NCBI GenBank assembly: GCA_021442155.1
Contig: CM038222.1
Span: 20,036,923 to 20,100,922 of the forward strand
Direction: 5' to 3'
Origin: Cymbidium sinense
Taxonomy: Eukaryota; Streptophyta; Magnoliopsida; Asparagales; Orchidaceae
Length of the DNA stretch: 64,000 bases
The number at the start of each line of letters is the position of its first letter. Position 1 is the stretch's first letter. Under the pieces are notes generated by a model that saw only the letters and a program-made list of their open reading frames with translations, did no database searches and was not told where the DNA came from. The position numbers and the translations under genes are program-made. Below, piece after piece: positions 11,591-23,348 of this stretch.

Positions 11591-13780
11591 GTTTAGGTTT
11601 AGGCTTATTAGGTTTTAGGGTTTAGGATTATTTTTCAATTTATTTAGTTACTTTAGGTTTAGGTTTAGGGATTGGGGTTTAAGTTTTAGGGTTTAGGGGT
11701 AGGGTTTTTGGTTTAGGGTTTAGAGTTTTGGGTTTATGGTTTAGGATTTTAGGTTGTATGGTTTAGAGTTTAGGGTTTAGGGTTTAAGGTTTTAGGGTTT
11801 ATGCTTTTAGAGTTTCGGATTTAAGGTTAGGGTTTAGCGTTTATAGTTTTTTGAGGTTTAGGGATTAGGTTTAGGGTTTAGGGATATATGTTTAGGGTTG
11901 TAGGTTTAGGATTTAGTGTTTAGGGTTTAGGGTTTATGGTTTAGGATTTAGGATTTAAGGTTTTTTTATTTTAAATTAAGTAAATAGGTAGGTTTAGGTT
12001 TATTTAGTATATTTATTTTAATTTATTTATTTAAAATTTTAGTATACTTGTTTCTTCATTTAGATTTACTTTTTATTTTTTTAGTTTAGCTTATTTATTT
12101 TAGGATTATTTATTTTAATTTATGTTTTTTATTTTAGTTTATTTTTTTAAGGTTTAGGTTTACGTTTAGGTTTATTTTTAGTTGGATTTTATTTTTATTT
12201 TAATTTTTATGTTTAGGTTTTATTTTATTTATGTTTAGGTTTAGGTTTTTTTTTTATTTTTTTTGGTTTAGGTTTTTGGTTTTTATTTTAAGTTTATTTT
12301 TTAGGTTTTATTTAGTTTAGGTTTGGGTTTTCTTTTAGTTTATTTTATTTTATTTTTTATTTTATGTTTAGGTTTTTTTAATTTAAGGTTTATGTTATTT
12401 TATTGATTTTTAGGTTTTATTTTAAGGTTTATTTTTTAGGTTTAGGTTTTTATTTAGTTTTTATTTATTTTATTTTATTTTTATTTTATGTTTAGGTTTT
12501 ATTTTATTTAGATTTTTTAGGTTTATTTTATTTTTTAGTTTAATTTAGGTTTTTATTTATTTTATTTTAATTTTATCTTTATTTTATTTTTAGATTTAGG
12601 TTTTGGTTTAGGTTTTAGTTTAGGTTTTTATTTATTTTATTTATTTTTATTTTTTTATGTAATTTAGGTTTGTACTTTTTTATTTATTTTATTTTTAGGT
12701 TATATTTAGCTTTGGTTTGGGATTTTAGGTTTGTAGGGTTTAGGGTTTAGGGTTGAAGGTTTAAGGTTTAAGGTTTAGGGTTTAGGGTTTGGGGTTTAGG
12801 GTTTAGGGTTTAGGTTGTAGGTTTTAGGGTTTAGGGTTTAGGTTGAGGTTTTAGGTTTTAGGGTTTAGGGTTTAGTTTAGGTTTTAGGTTTAGGTTTAGG
12901 GTTTAGTGGTTTTAGGGTTTAGGTTTATAGTTTAGGGTTTTAGTTGGTTTTAGGTTTAGGGTTTTGATAGGTTTTATTTTATTATTTTATTTAGGTTTAG
13001 GTTTAGGGTTGCTTAGGTTTAGGGTTAGGTTGTTTAGGTTTAAGTTTAGAGTTTAGTTTAGTTTAGGGAGGGTTAGGGTTTTTTATTTGATTTTTATTTA
13101 TTTTTTCATTTAGGGTTTGGAGTTTGGGGTTTAGGGTTTAAGGTTTAGGGTTAGTTTAAAGTTTTGGGTTTTGGGTTTAGGGTTTTAAGTTTAGCGTTGT
13201 TGGTTAAGGTTTTAGGTTTAGGGTTAGTTTTAGGGTTAGGGTTTTGGATTTAGGGTTTAGGGTTAAGGTTTAGGGTTTAGGGGTTTTTTTTATAAAAAAA
13301 TTAAAAAAATTGGTAAGTTTAGGTTTATTTAGTTTATTTTATTTTTATTTTTATTTAGGTTTATCTATTTATTTTTATTTGGTTTTGTTTTTTATTTTAG
13401 GTTTATTTATTTTAATTTATATTTTTTACTTTAGTTTATTCTTTTAGGTTTAGGTTTAGGTTTAGGTTTATGTTTATTTTTTAGTTTTGTTTTATTTTTA
13501 TTTTATTTTTTAGGTTTAGGTTTTATTTTTTATTTTTCATGTATAGGTTTAGGTTTTTATTTTATTTTTTTTAGGTTTAGGCTTTAGGTTTTTATTTTAG
13601 GTTTATTTTTAAAATTTTATTTCATAGTTTAGGTTTAGGTTTATTTTTATTTTATTTTATTTTATTTAGTTTAGGGTTTAGGTTTAGTTTATTTTAGGTT
13701 TAAGTTTAGGTTTTCTGTATTTTTGTTTAGGTTTAGATTTATTTTATTTGTTTATTTTAGGTATAGGTTTTTATTAAGAA
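11591..13780 (-). repeat. Degenerate telomere-like satellite, left arm, block 4
   Basis: The GR-RBP leader (to about 11,660) is followed by clean TTTAGGG variants to about 11,950. The marker TTTTAAATTAAGTAAATAGG lies near 11,955, then comes a degraded TTTATTTTA stretch. Clean repeats at 12,725-13,290 precede a second, mutated marker near 13,288-13,320 and a last degraded stretch. The telomeric character stops near 13,780. This is the last TTTAGGG-polarity repeat in the window; beyond the centre, polarity is reversed. Confidence 0.9.
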
Positions 13781-14050
13781 TTAAATCAAAATAAAAACTA
13801 AAAATAAATGGTATATATATAATATATTAAGCATTAAATCAAAATAATTAATTTATCAAATTTGAATCCATATTATGAACAATTATTAATCATAATTAAA
13901 ATTATCTAATTTTATACACATAACTTATAAATTTTCATTCAATTATTTACTAAAGCTATTAAAATAATGTAAAACTTTTTGAATCATTTATTTAAAAAAA
14001 ATCATGTTTCACCAAATTTTAAAAAAAATGTGAAAAAGACAAAACTATTA
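13781..14050. other. AT-rich spacer at the inner edge of the left arm
   Basis: Very AT-rich, non-telomeric DNA. ATTAAGnATTAAATCAAAATA occurs twice, about 55 bases apart (near 13,777 and 13,832), as a small direct repeat. I see no coding or RNA feature. Confidence 0.6.
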
Positions 14051-15620
14051 AATGACCTACTTGCTAATTTATGTGATCATGACAACACATAAAAAAAGCA
14101 ACAAAAAAGAAATAAAAAGAGGGAATGTTGGAGAAGTTGAGGCATCTAGGACGAAGTTGGCATCTCTCTCTCTCTCTCTCTCTCCCCAACAGAAAACACG
14201 AAATACTAAAAAATATGAGGAACCATCTTTTTTCTCATCTCCCTTCAGGCAAGAGAAGTTGAAGCCCTCTCATTCCTACTTCACTTGAGAGCGGCTCTCC
14301 CATCCCATCAGCTCTAAAAAAAAATAAAAATAAAATCTCTCCAGAACCTCTCTCCCCATTTGAAAGTAAAGCAAACTCTCCTCACGTCCATCTCTTCCTC
14401 TCAACCAAGTGAAGCCTAGCCGACCCAAGCAGCATCCATGCCACCCTCTTCCTCCAGCAAGTGACCTCTCTTCCCTCACTTTCTCCAAAATCGAGACACA
14501 CAGTGGCAGGTAGCGGTTTAGGGACTTGATCCCAAGCCATAAATACCTATAGAAAGCACATGAGACATCCATGAATTTTCTATTGATCAATAAACCATGC
14601 CACTCACATAGCCTGAACACTCCCTCTATGCCTCCATCCTTTTTCATGAAGACCACGACTTTCCAGCCCCGGCGTCAACCCATTCTTCATCGCTTCTCCC
14701 ATTGCATCGTTGGTTTAAGAACCCTTGAAGGTCTCCGTGGATGGATCTGGAATCAAGGTGAAAGAATCCCCAACTAAAGGGTGGTGATTTGGTCCTCCAG
14801 AGCGTTGAGGTCTCATGGAGGAGATGGATCGAAGAAGATCCAGAAGATCATAGATGACATGATTGCGGTCATGCGAAAGGCCCTGGCGTTATGCTCCAGG
14901 GTGGAATTCCTTTGAGGGAAAATGAGCTAAGTGGACATGGAATAGGTGCAAGTATTGATGTAGAAGTATGTTAATTTAATTGCCTTGAAAGCCATCCTCA
15001 ATGATCTGTACATAAATTCCAAATCAAAGGCTGGTAGCATCTGGAGATTTCTTTAATGACCCATAATGGTATGCTCAGCTTCTAGAGGCTTTTGAACCTA
15101 TTGTTCTCAATGCTCTAACACATCATATATATAATCTAGATGGAGTTTATTATTCTTGAAGACAAAAGAATACATTAGCTACTCATAAGAGTAAGCGATG
15201 CAAGACCATCGACCTTTTGATCTGTAATAATTAATCAAAGCTTCAAAAGAAGGGAAACAAAATAGCTTTGTTATTTGAAAGATGTTTGAGCATTAATGGA
15301 TTTAGAGCTATGGTAGAGTGGCATCTGTGGAGATGATAGGTCATGATCATTTTGGTCAACCTATCAAAATTATTTACGGATGGATGGCTCGCATATTACA
15401 GTTTGATCATATGAATGGGACTATATGTGGACAAGATTGTTCCAAGAACATTGAAGATCAAGAATCTAGATTTTCCTCTTCGAGGATGCCCAAAGCCAAG
15501 TGTATGAGCAAGTGAGGAGGAAGCGAAAGATAAGAGCAAAAGAAAAGAATGCTAGAAGTATTGATCGACCCAACAAACACCTCAATAACTTTATTTCTTC
15601 CAAATGAAGCCACCTCTTGG
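14051..15620. other. Unidentified gene-like, low-repeat stretch
   Basis: Base composition here is more balanced than anywhere else in the window, and the sequence is not telomeric or LINE-like. It carries frames of 78, 68 and 65 codons on the + strand (14,052-14,288; 14,571-14,777; 15,318-15,515) and one of 126 codons on the - strand (14,276-14,656). None shows a domain I recognise. The CT run and CT-rich sequence at 14,150-14,480 resemble a plant 5' UTR or promoter-proximal region. The stretch from 14,940 to 15,530 reads like broken exon sequence with many stops. It could be a decayed host gene or part of an unrecognised transposon. I assign no function. Confidence 0.4.
14163..14185. repeat. 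CT dinucleotide microsatellite
   Basis: An uninterrupted run of about eleven TC/CT units, flanked by CA-T and CCCC. Such runs are common in plant 5' UTRs, but here no gene can be assigned to it. Confidence 0.9.
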
Positions 15621-16555
15621 AGAATCCAGGACATTAGCTCGGTGAGGTGTTATTCTTAAATGCTTAGAAAGCCTTAGGGATCTCATGTTTGATGTTTTGA
15701 ATGTAATTAGGATCCAACCTTTATAGCGTACACTTTACTTTTTAATCCTTTTGGAGTTTAGAGACAAAAGTAAGACTATTCATTTTATGTGTTTGAAGTG
15801 AATAGTTTTGATTAGGCGAATGGCGTGATTTGATTACTATCAAGCCATGATTAACTCATGGACCATTTGATCTTTGATCGAATGATCATGACTAATCTAA
15901 TATTTTATTTATTATTAAAATCAATCGGATCTAAAAAAGGAGTTAATCAATTGGATTTAATGCATATTACAACAATTAATCCTTAAAATCCATTAATACA
16001 TTTTATTAAACCAAATAAATTCAAAAACATAAATGGTTAATCCAAACTTTTCATTTCATTAAATCAAATCTAAACATAAAAGTTAAAAGTGACATAAGAA
16101 ATTTTGGTTATGAAATATTTTTTATTTTATATGATTGTCCTTAAGAATTAATTTAATTGAACAAAATCATGTGTTTATATTTAATTATTCCTCTAATCAT
16201 TTTAAATGTTGTATGTCATTTGATTCATGCATTCATCTTTTTTCTTTATTCTAAATCAAATGGTTCCCTTTATGTCAGCTTGCATGTGTTGATTAAATTT
16301 TATAAGCGTGGCTATTATCACTATTAAATCAAAGTTTGTTAAAAGATAAGTCAACTACAACATTTGGAGATAATAGTTATAAATATTTATAAGTTTGCAT
16401 GTGTCTATGGCTTAGAACATGTGATATGGAGTTCTCTTTCTTTTTCATATGGCTTTACATAAAGTTTGAATGTTAACAAGTGTATAGTCCATTTGAAAAG
16501 CACACAATATTTTATTAAATTCATTCCAATGTACTTCTATGATAAATTTAGATAG
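15621..16555. other. AT-rich noncoding DNA, centre left
   Basis: No frame of interest and no recognised repeat. It consists of AT-rich sequence with short TTAAAT/ATTAAA runs, and holds a patch of similar words (ATCAATCGGATC and AATCAATTGGATTTAAT at 15,920-15,960). It is probably diverged transposon or intergenic DNA. Confidence 0.5.
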
Positions 16556-17512
16556 AACTTTTAGCTCATGTATAAATCTAAATTCAATTGAAAGAAGTAT
16601 AACTTTTGCATGATTTTATTCTTGTAGTCACTTGTACATTCATGTTATTGAATAGTGGATATATCTAGTCTCATTCCAAATGTGGGCTTTAAGGAGCCCC
16701 AAGGATGTCTTTACCTCATTATATAATCAAATGGTGAACTATGCTTAAAACTTTTAAATATTTGTATGTGCATTTAGCAAATGAATGAAAATCTTCTTTT
16801 CAACTTTAGCTCACATGTATAAATAATTCAATTGAAAGAAATGTAACTTTCACATGATTTTTAATGCTTGTAGTCACTTGTACATTCAATGTATTCAGAA
16901 TAGTGGGTATGTCTACTGGACATTAGGGATAGGCTTAAGTAGCCCCAGGAGGTCTTTACATATAAGTTTATGATAATTATCCACTCATATGTATAAATAA
17001 TTCAATTGAAAGAAATACAACTTTTGCATGATTTTCCATTCTTGTAGTCACTTGTACATTAATGTGTATTCAAGAATAGTGGGTATATCTAGTCTGACAT
17101 TCAGGGGATAAGGCTTTAAGTAGCCCAAAGGGTTTTACCTCACTCCCTAGTTTAACAATGGAAGTATCCACTTAAAACTTTTATACACTCGTATATGCAT
17201 TTAGCTAATGAATGAAAATCTCTTTTTTCAACTTTAGCTCACTTGTATAAATAATTCAATTGAAAGAAATACAACTTGTGAATGATTTTCATTCTTGTAG
17301 TCATTTGTACATTCCTGTGTATTCAAGAATAGTGGGTATATCTAATCTGGACATTACGGGGATGCGAGGGTTTAAGTAGCCCCAAGGAGGTCTTTACCTC
17401 ATTCCCCTAGTTTAACAATGTGAAACTTAAAACTTTATACTTGTATGTGCATTTAGCTAATGAATGAAATCTCCTTTTTTACAAATATACATCTATGTTC
17501 AAATCTAATTGA
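16556..17512 (+). repeat. Tandem repeat of about 245 bp, four copies
   Basis: Four head-to-tail copies start near 16,556, 16,811, 16,981 and 17,238; a broken fifth begins near 17,475. Each contains, in order: TATAAATAATTCAATTGAAA; CATGATTTTCATTCTTGTAG; CACTTGTACATTCATGT; a GAATAGTGGGTATATCTA segment; TTTAAGTAGCCCCAAGGAGG followed by TCTTTACCTCATT; CTTAAAACTTTTA; and GCATTTAGCTAATGAATGAA. The second copy lacks about 75 bases at its end. Spacing is about 255, 170, 257 and 237. No reading frame is conserved, so this is a noncoding minisatellite-like array. Confidence 0.88.
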
Positions 17513-18739
17513 AAACATATTGTATGTAGGATATTTAGGATTAATATATGCATGTTACATGTGATGGAAAGAATGATTGAACATATGCCATGTGATAATT
17601 CAATTGAATTAATCTTAAGATACCTTTGATATTGAATAAGATTATTTAAAGTGAGCCTAAACTTAGGATTAAGTTAAAATTTGTAATGCATTTTAAAGAG
17701 AACTAAATCAAATTTACATGCTTTAGAAATTGGCTTAAGGTAGGGATGAAAGAGGGAAATCCTCTTTTCTTAATTTTATAACACTTAGTTGCTACGTGTA
17801 ATTAAATGAAACACTAAAAAACACAAATTAAAATTCTTAAATCAATTAAATAACATTATATGAAACTAACCCTTCATGTTAAATTAAATCTTTCTAAACT
17901 TAGAGATCTACAACTCTAATGCCTAGTAAGACATACCACACAAGTCTTGACACACATCATAATTAAGTCACTACTTCTAGCTTTATGTTAGGGTAGTGCT
18001 TGGTATGATGTATATTTTGGTTTGTGATATATTATATGATGTTTAGGTGTATGCATAGACTGATGGTAGGTCATGATTAACTAATATATTTTACAAATTG
18101 TTTAAGGGGCTGCTTAAAATAAATATAAATGCTCTCTTTAGGTTGCTTAAGCCCCAAGCATAATCAAGATAGGTGGGCTTGGTTACCCATGTGTGGTGCT
18201 AAGTCTAATTGATATAACTACTTTAGATTATATGTATGTTTAACTAACCTCTGTGCAAGATTTAGTTTCTTATTCTTAATGTAATTTTATAATTAGAAAT
18301 TAGGATTAGTTCTTATAAGGTGAGCATTAACTAGAAGGCTTTGTGAGGCCATGTGATGTCTCAAATTAAATCAAAGGAAAGAAAAGACATGAAGAAGAAT
18401 GAAGAATGAATTCTTATCATTAAATTGTAGTATTATTTTTTTTTTGGGTTGTATAAGGGTAGAGCTTACCCATCTTTTCTTTGAGTGTATAGCGGTACCC
18501 ATTACTTATTCTTTCATGATAATTATATAAATTGGTTGATGATTTAGGATGTGTATAGAAATGACATACTTTTCTTAGTTTTCTAAATGATTGATGTTTG
18601 AATGTGTGGCTTGGATGATTAGGCTCTTAGAAAAAAATAAATCTTTTACTACTACTCATAACTAAAGTTTTAAATAATTCATAACCTCACATAAAGCCTA
18701 GGAATTAAATCAAGATAATTAAAAGATTTAACAACCCCT
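17513..18739. other. AT-rich noncoding DNA, centre right
   Basis: AT-rich sequence between the 245-bp array and the LINE fragment at 18,740. No coding frame or RNA gene is recognised. A few short words recur (GCCTAAACTTAGGATTAAG near 17,650; TTAGGTTGCTTAAGCCCC near 18,140), but nothing is periodic. Confidence 0.5.
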
Positions 18740-18959
18740 TGCTATTACCTTTATTTGGTTTATTTGGATGGATAGAAATGATGCTAAATATTTGGTATTC
18801 CATGAATCATAAAGGATCGGCTAGAACTAAAGAAAAAGAATTCATGCTTCATTTAATTTGATTTAATGTGACATCCATTTTAGAGGTTACAAATTTGTGG
18901 CTAAAAAATTGGGTCTCATTCTAATGTTTCTTTCAATAAAATTTTGTTAGGATTATCGA

Positions 18960-19380
18960 TTGGATCAAACTTAATGAGAACTTTATTTAAATCAATATGG
19001 ATGTTTAGTTTTACCTATAAATATGGTTTGTGGTGATATTATTAGGGATTCCAAATCTTGTCATTTGTGCTTTTGCTTATCCCCTCAAAGCATGTTCTGT
19101 AATTTATGTTGAGCTTATGGATGTTAATAAAACTATTGATATTTTTTTGAACAAAAGCATCATTAATATTTCGATTGAAGTTGACATTCTTCTTTTACTT
19201 TATGCTCACTTTACTAAAATGGAGAATGTGACTTATTTTATCTTAATCACACTAAAACCCTCCTCTCTTTAGTTACAAATTTTCTCATATTCATTGAAGG
19301 TAATGCTTGTGTATTTCCTAATTTGGGTGTTGAATTAAATGAGCTCATATATTAGATAATCAAAACTTAACTAAGCTACT
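18960..19380 (+). pseudogene. LINE RNase H fragment (broken)
   Basis: After a DWIKLNENFI-like start near 18,960, the frame at 19,030-19,272 encodes ICAFAYPLKACSVIYVELMD, matching the plant LINE RNase H segment with the E-L pair of the second acidic motif, then INISIEVDILLLL, matching the E-x-D motif. A second segment near 19,298-19,345 gives EGNACVF and LNELIY in another frame, equivalent to EGNACADF and LNELTLF in the copy at 32,235-32,305. At least two frameshifts separate these parts. It is a dead remnant of the C-terminal domain of ORF2. Confidence 0.83.
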
Positions 19381-19389
19381 AAGAGCTTT

Positions 19390-21612
19390 CTGGATCTAGA
19401 TTGCCTTACTTCATACTTTTTTTTTTTTGTTGGTCTTTGGCTATGGTGTTTTCTTTGAGCCTTTTTATTGATTGTTGTTTTTGTGCTTTCCCATATTAGG
19501 ATTACTCCTTGCTATTCTTCTTTAGGGTCTAGGCTAACCTCATTTTCTATAAGTGATGCCTTATTTGGTGGATGCTTGTGTTTGTTTCTACTCACTGCCT
19601 AGTTGTCTTGGGTGGTGCTTGTTTGAAGACTATTGTTAATCTTTTCATTTATGTCTTAGTGTTGAGATTTTTGGTGGTTGCTGCTTTCCTTTTCTATTTT
19701 GGCTCGATGGCTACTGATTAATGGTGGTTCCCTCTAACTTGTAGATTAAAGCATGATGTTTTATGGTTGATGCCTTCCTATTTTCTCTTTGGTGGTGGCT
19801 GTTTATTCTTTAGGGTCTAGAAGGGACCATATTTTGCTTAGGTCAGGTTCCTTTCCTCCCTGGTTTATTGGTGGTGGGTTGGTGGTCCACCTAGGCTTGC
19901 CTTTCCTTGGTTGTTTGCCTAGTTGGGCGATTACCACAATTGTTTCTTGGTTGTTTTTGGTGGCCTCCAATTGGGTTGTGGCTATGCTTGCTATCAAACT
20001 TTCCCTCTTAATGAGGTTTGCCTCATATTTGGGCTGGTTGCTTCCTTATCTGAGTTGGATCTTCTACTGTTGTTGTGGTTGGTTGGGTGTCCTTGTTGGC
20101 TGGCTAAGTTGATTGGTGGTTGGTTGGGTGGGTTGGTTATTTTGTGTTGGTGCTTTTGCCTCCTCTATGTTGATGGCGATCTAGGGGTTGTTGGTGGTTT
20201 CTTTTGGTTTGGATTTGGCTAGTCTATTTGTTGGCTATTATTTTTCTATTTTGTTGATTAGAGCTTAGTGATCATTTTCACTAGTTTGGTTTGATTCTTT
20301 TGGTTTTTTTTAGCCTCTTCCTATGTGGCCTTCCTTTCATTATACTACATTTCTTTTGCTCTTTTTCTTTTTGGGTGGCAGCTTAGCTATGGGTATATTT
20401 TCTCCTGGTGGGCTAGGTGGCTTTATTGGCTCTTTGCTTTTGTTTTATTACTAGTGAGCTCATATGGTTATTTTTATCTTGGTTTTTGGTTTGTTGTCAT
20501 TTCGGGTTGGCTGGTTAAAGGCTGTTTAGTGGCTGTTATTTTGCTTTGGGTGCTGGTGACTTGGTTTGGTGTCTTAGATTTTATTTTGGTTATGGGTATT
20601 ACCTCTTTTAGGTGTATTTTGTTGTACTTATTTCATAATACCAGCCTCTTGGTTTGTGGTGGTGGTTCTATTGTTACACTGGCTATTCTTGGTAGCAGCC
20701 TTGCAAGATGCTCCTTTGGTCTTTTTTTTATTTGTCTTGGTGGAGGTGCGGCTCACCCTTTTATCTTTTGCTTGTCTGCTTGAGTTATCCTCTACCTGGA
20801 TTGGATTTTTGGATTTTGTTGGTGTTAGCTGTCCCCTCTATTTAGGTATTGGTTTGATGTTTCTTTGGGGACAATCTTGGGATGGTTCTTTGGCTTTGGG
20901 CCTATCTTTTCTAGACTGTGTTGTTATCCTTGTTAATGATGCTTGCTTTTTTTTTCTCCTCCCTTTGGTGTTTGCTTTGGTGGTTTTTAAATGCTTGTAT
21001 TCTTTGCTCACGATGGATGGCTCTTGGTCTGCCTTACTAGGCTTTGGTTGTTTTGGTAGCTTTGTGCTTGGATGTTCTATTTGCTACTTGGAAGACTTTG
21101 CATCATTGTTGGATAATGATCTCTGGATGACTGCCGACATGAGGTATGTTGGCTATGATGGCCCTAATGTTTCCCTCTGTTTCTTGTTTTGGTTGGTAGC
21201 ACTATATATAATTGTAACCATTCTTTTGAAGTTTGGATGCTTACATATATGGTTGATCCTTGAGATGATTGTGATTAAGCCTGAGCCTTTTCTTTACTTT
21301 GCTCTTTCTCTTTATGCCTACTTAGTTGTACTCATCCTTTCCTTAGAATGTTGTAGATTTATTTTATAGGTTGGTCCCTGGATTTTTTCTTTATCAAAGA
21401 AATCAAGTGGATTTTGTTGTTGCTCATATGGATCTTCTTTATTCTTGATTTGGTTTTCTTTTGCTTCTCTTTATTTAATATTATAATAGTCTGGGGATTC
21501 ATCTCTTTAGGTTTTATTATAGATCTTAGAGCATTAGTTTAGAGATTCATCCACTTTAAGGACTTTGTACTCCTTATTTTGTGGCAATAAATTTCCCCTA
21601 ATTTTCCCTAGA
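19390..21612 (+). mobile_element. LINE 3' noncoding tail, T/G-rich
   Basis: This stretch is dominated by TTGGTTGG, GGTGGTTG and TTTGGTTG words on the + strand. It contains long accidental frames, including 20,656-21,369 (237 codons) and 20,325-20,783 (152 codons), whose products are almost all Leu, Phe, Val, Trp, Gly and Cys. They look like membrane proteins only because of composition. Homologous tails elsewhere in the window do not keep these frames. The shared tail motif with TTGTAACC and GTTTGGATGCT near 21,210-21,245 ties it to the other LINE ends. Confidence 0.75.
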
Positions 21613-22856
21613 AAAGACTCTAAACCCTAACCCTGAACCCTAAACCCTAAACTAAAACCTAAACCCTAAACCTTAAACCAAAACCCTAAACCCTATTACC
21701 ACAACCTAAACCTAAACCCACCCTAAACCACAAAACCTCCAAACTCTCCCTAAACCTAAACCTAAATAAATAAAATAAAATAAAATAAACCTAAACTCCT
21801 AAACCTAAACCCTAAACCTCCCACCCTCCCTAAAACCCTATCCTACACTACCCTCCCAGGCCACTGAGCCACCAGCCAAACCCTAAATCTAAACTAGGCA
21901 AGCCCCAAATGGGCCCCACCCAACTGAGCCTATGACCCTACAGGCCCCCAAAATCTGACCTAAACTAAATAAACCTAAAAATAAAATAAATAAACCTAAC
22001 AATAAAGATATATAATATATATTAAAACCAAATCTCTACTATAATATATAACTAAATAAAAAATACTAAAATAAAAATAAAATAAAACTAACTACTAAAA
22101 TAAATAAACCTAAAATAAAAAACTAACTAAAATAAAAACTATCTAAAATAAAAATAAAATAAACCAAAATAAAATAAAAATCAAAACCTAAACCTAATAA
22201 TAAAATAAAATAAAACATAAATAAAACTAAACTAAATAATAAACCTAAAACTAAACCTAAACCTAAAAATAAACTAAAATAAAAAACTAAAACTAAAATA
22301 AATAATCCTAAAATAAATAAACTAAAATAAATAAAATTAAAATAAAAAATAAAATAAATTCAATTAAATAAAAAATAAACTAAATAAACCTAAACCTATC
22401 AGTTTAGTTAATCTTAAAATAAAAATCTTAAACCCTAAACCCTACAAACCATAAACCATAAATCCTAAACCCACAAACCTAAACCTACCTAAACCTACAA
22501 CCTAAATAAATAAACCTGCAATGTACAATCCTAAAGCCTAAACTTTAAACCACCCCAAACACTAAAACCCCAATCCCAGCCCAAAACCTAAACTGGCCTA
22601 AACCATAAACCCTAAACCACAAAATAAACCCAACCACTGAGCCCTGACTAACCTAAATAAAACCCTAAACTAAAAACCCAAAACAAACTCTACCCCAACC
22701 CTAAAGCTTAAAACTCAAACCCTAAAACATAATCCAAACATAAACTGAACAACCAAACCTTAACCCACCAACCCTAAACCCCCTAAACCTTAAACCCTAA
22801 ACCCTAAACCCTAAACCTAATCTTAAAGTAACTAAATGAATAAATAAACCTAAACA
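21613..22856 (+). repeat. Telomere-like satellite, right arm, block 1 (polarity reversed)
   Basis: The + strand now reads CCCTAAA and variants. Clean repeats occupy 21,613-21,830. A slightly GC-richer patch with CCACTGAGCC- and GGGCCCC-like words lies at 21,840-21,960. A degraded CCTAAA/TAAAATAAA stretch follows to about 22,400. The marker appears as CCTATCAGTTTAGTTAATCT near 22,395. More clean repeats and the GR-RBP leader (about 22,820-22,856) complete the block. Confidence 0.9.
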
Positions 22857-23348
22857 CTAAAAATGGGTAGAACCTTAACGGTAGGAACATCACCGTCAAC
22901 CAAGTTCAGTCTAGATCTGGTGGTGGAGGTAAAGGCGGAGGCAGCGTTATCACAGTGGTGGTGGGAGATTTGGAGGTGCTGGTGGATATGGAGGTGGTGG
23001 TCAAAGCAATGGTGGTTATGGAGGTAAGAGGAGCGATGGAGGTTAAAGCCGAGGTGGTGGCGGAGGGAGAGATTATAGATATGATGGCAGATGCCGCTAC
23101 TCAAGAGGCGAGGGTGGTTCTGATGGGAACTGGAGAAACTGAAGAACGAACGATCTAATATGTTGCTTATGCAAATATGCCGTTACAGCAAAAACATTTC
23201 TAGTTGTCTAGGATTTTTGATTTGCTCTATGCGAGCTCATTTTTTATCTTTGTTGTTACCTGTGTCTTAGAAAACTTGGAGTGTTACTTAGTTGATCAAA
23301 TCAAAAAGCAAAATATTTAATTTGAATTTGTTCTATGTTAAAAAAATA
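22857..23348 (+). pseudogene. GR-RBP 3' fragment with 3' UTR, copy 3
   Basis: It starts at AAAAATGGGTAGAACCTTAA. The first codons give NG-stop-NLNGRNITVNQVQSRSGGG, the end of the RNA-recognition motif and the start of the glycine-rich tail; TAG replaces the CAG of NGQN. A one-base loss near 22,945 shifts the frame, and the rest is read in another frame as GGGRFGGAGGYGGGG-type sequence. The end matches SRGEGGSDGNWRN with a TGA near 23,140. The 3' UTR (about 200 bases, with TTTGCTCTATGCG and CTTGTGTCTTAGAAAACTTG) and an A7 tail follow. Frames of 84 (-) and 67 (+) codons over it are shadows. Processed, 5'-truncated and non-functional. Confidence 0.87.

Larger units (their letters stand above)
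18740..21612 (+). mobile_element. 5'-truncated LINE, inner edge of the right arm
   Basis: On the + strand, homology to the LINE at 26,849-34,593 begins near 18,755 (shared ATAGAAATGATGCTAAATAT) and runs through the linker (GTGGCTAAAAAATTGG), the RNase H domain (to about 19,380), and a T/G-rich 3' noncoding region of about 2.2 kb. Near 21,205-21,290 it has the shared tail motif (ATTGTAACCATTC, then AAGTTTGGATGCTTA). The end (about 21,540-21,612) has ACTTTAAGGACTTTGTACTC and GGCAATAAATT, equivalent to the polyadenylation region, but no poly-A. It runs into CCCTAAA repeats at about 21,613. Domains before RNase H are missing. It is the first piece in the CCCTAAA-polarity half. Confidence 0.85.

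Noticed and set aside
14276..14656. 126-codon - strand frame as a coding gene
   Set aside because: No recognisable domain, and it lies opposite CT-rich UTR-like sequence. Support is too weak for a CDS call.
16556..17512. CRISPR-like array
   Set aside because: The repeat unit is about 245 bp with no short repeat/unique spacer structure, and this is plant nuclear DNA.
20325..21369. Two long + strand frames (152 and 237 codons) that look like multi-pass membrane proteins
   Set aside because: They lie in the T/G-rich LINE 3' UTR. The residues are those any T/G-rich sequence gives (Leu, Phe, Val, Trp, Gly, Cys), there are no conserved motifs, and homologous tails do not keep the frames.
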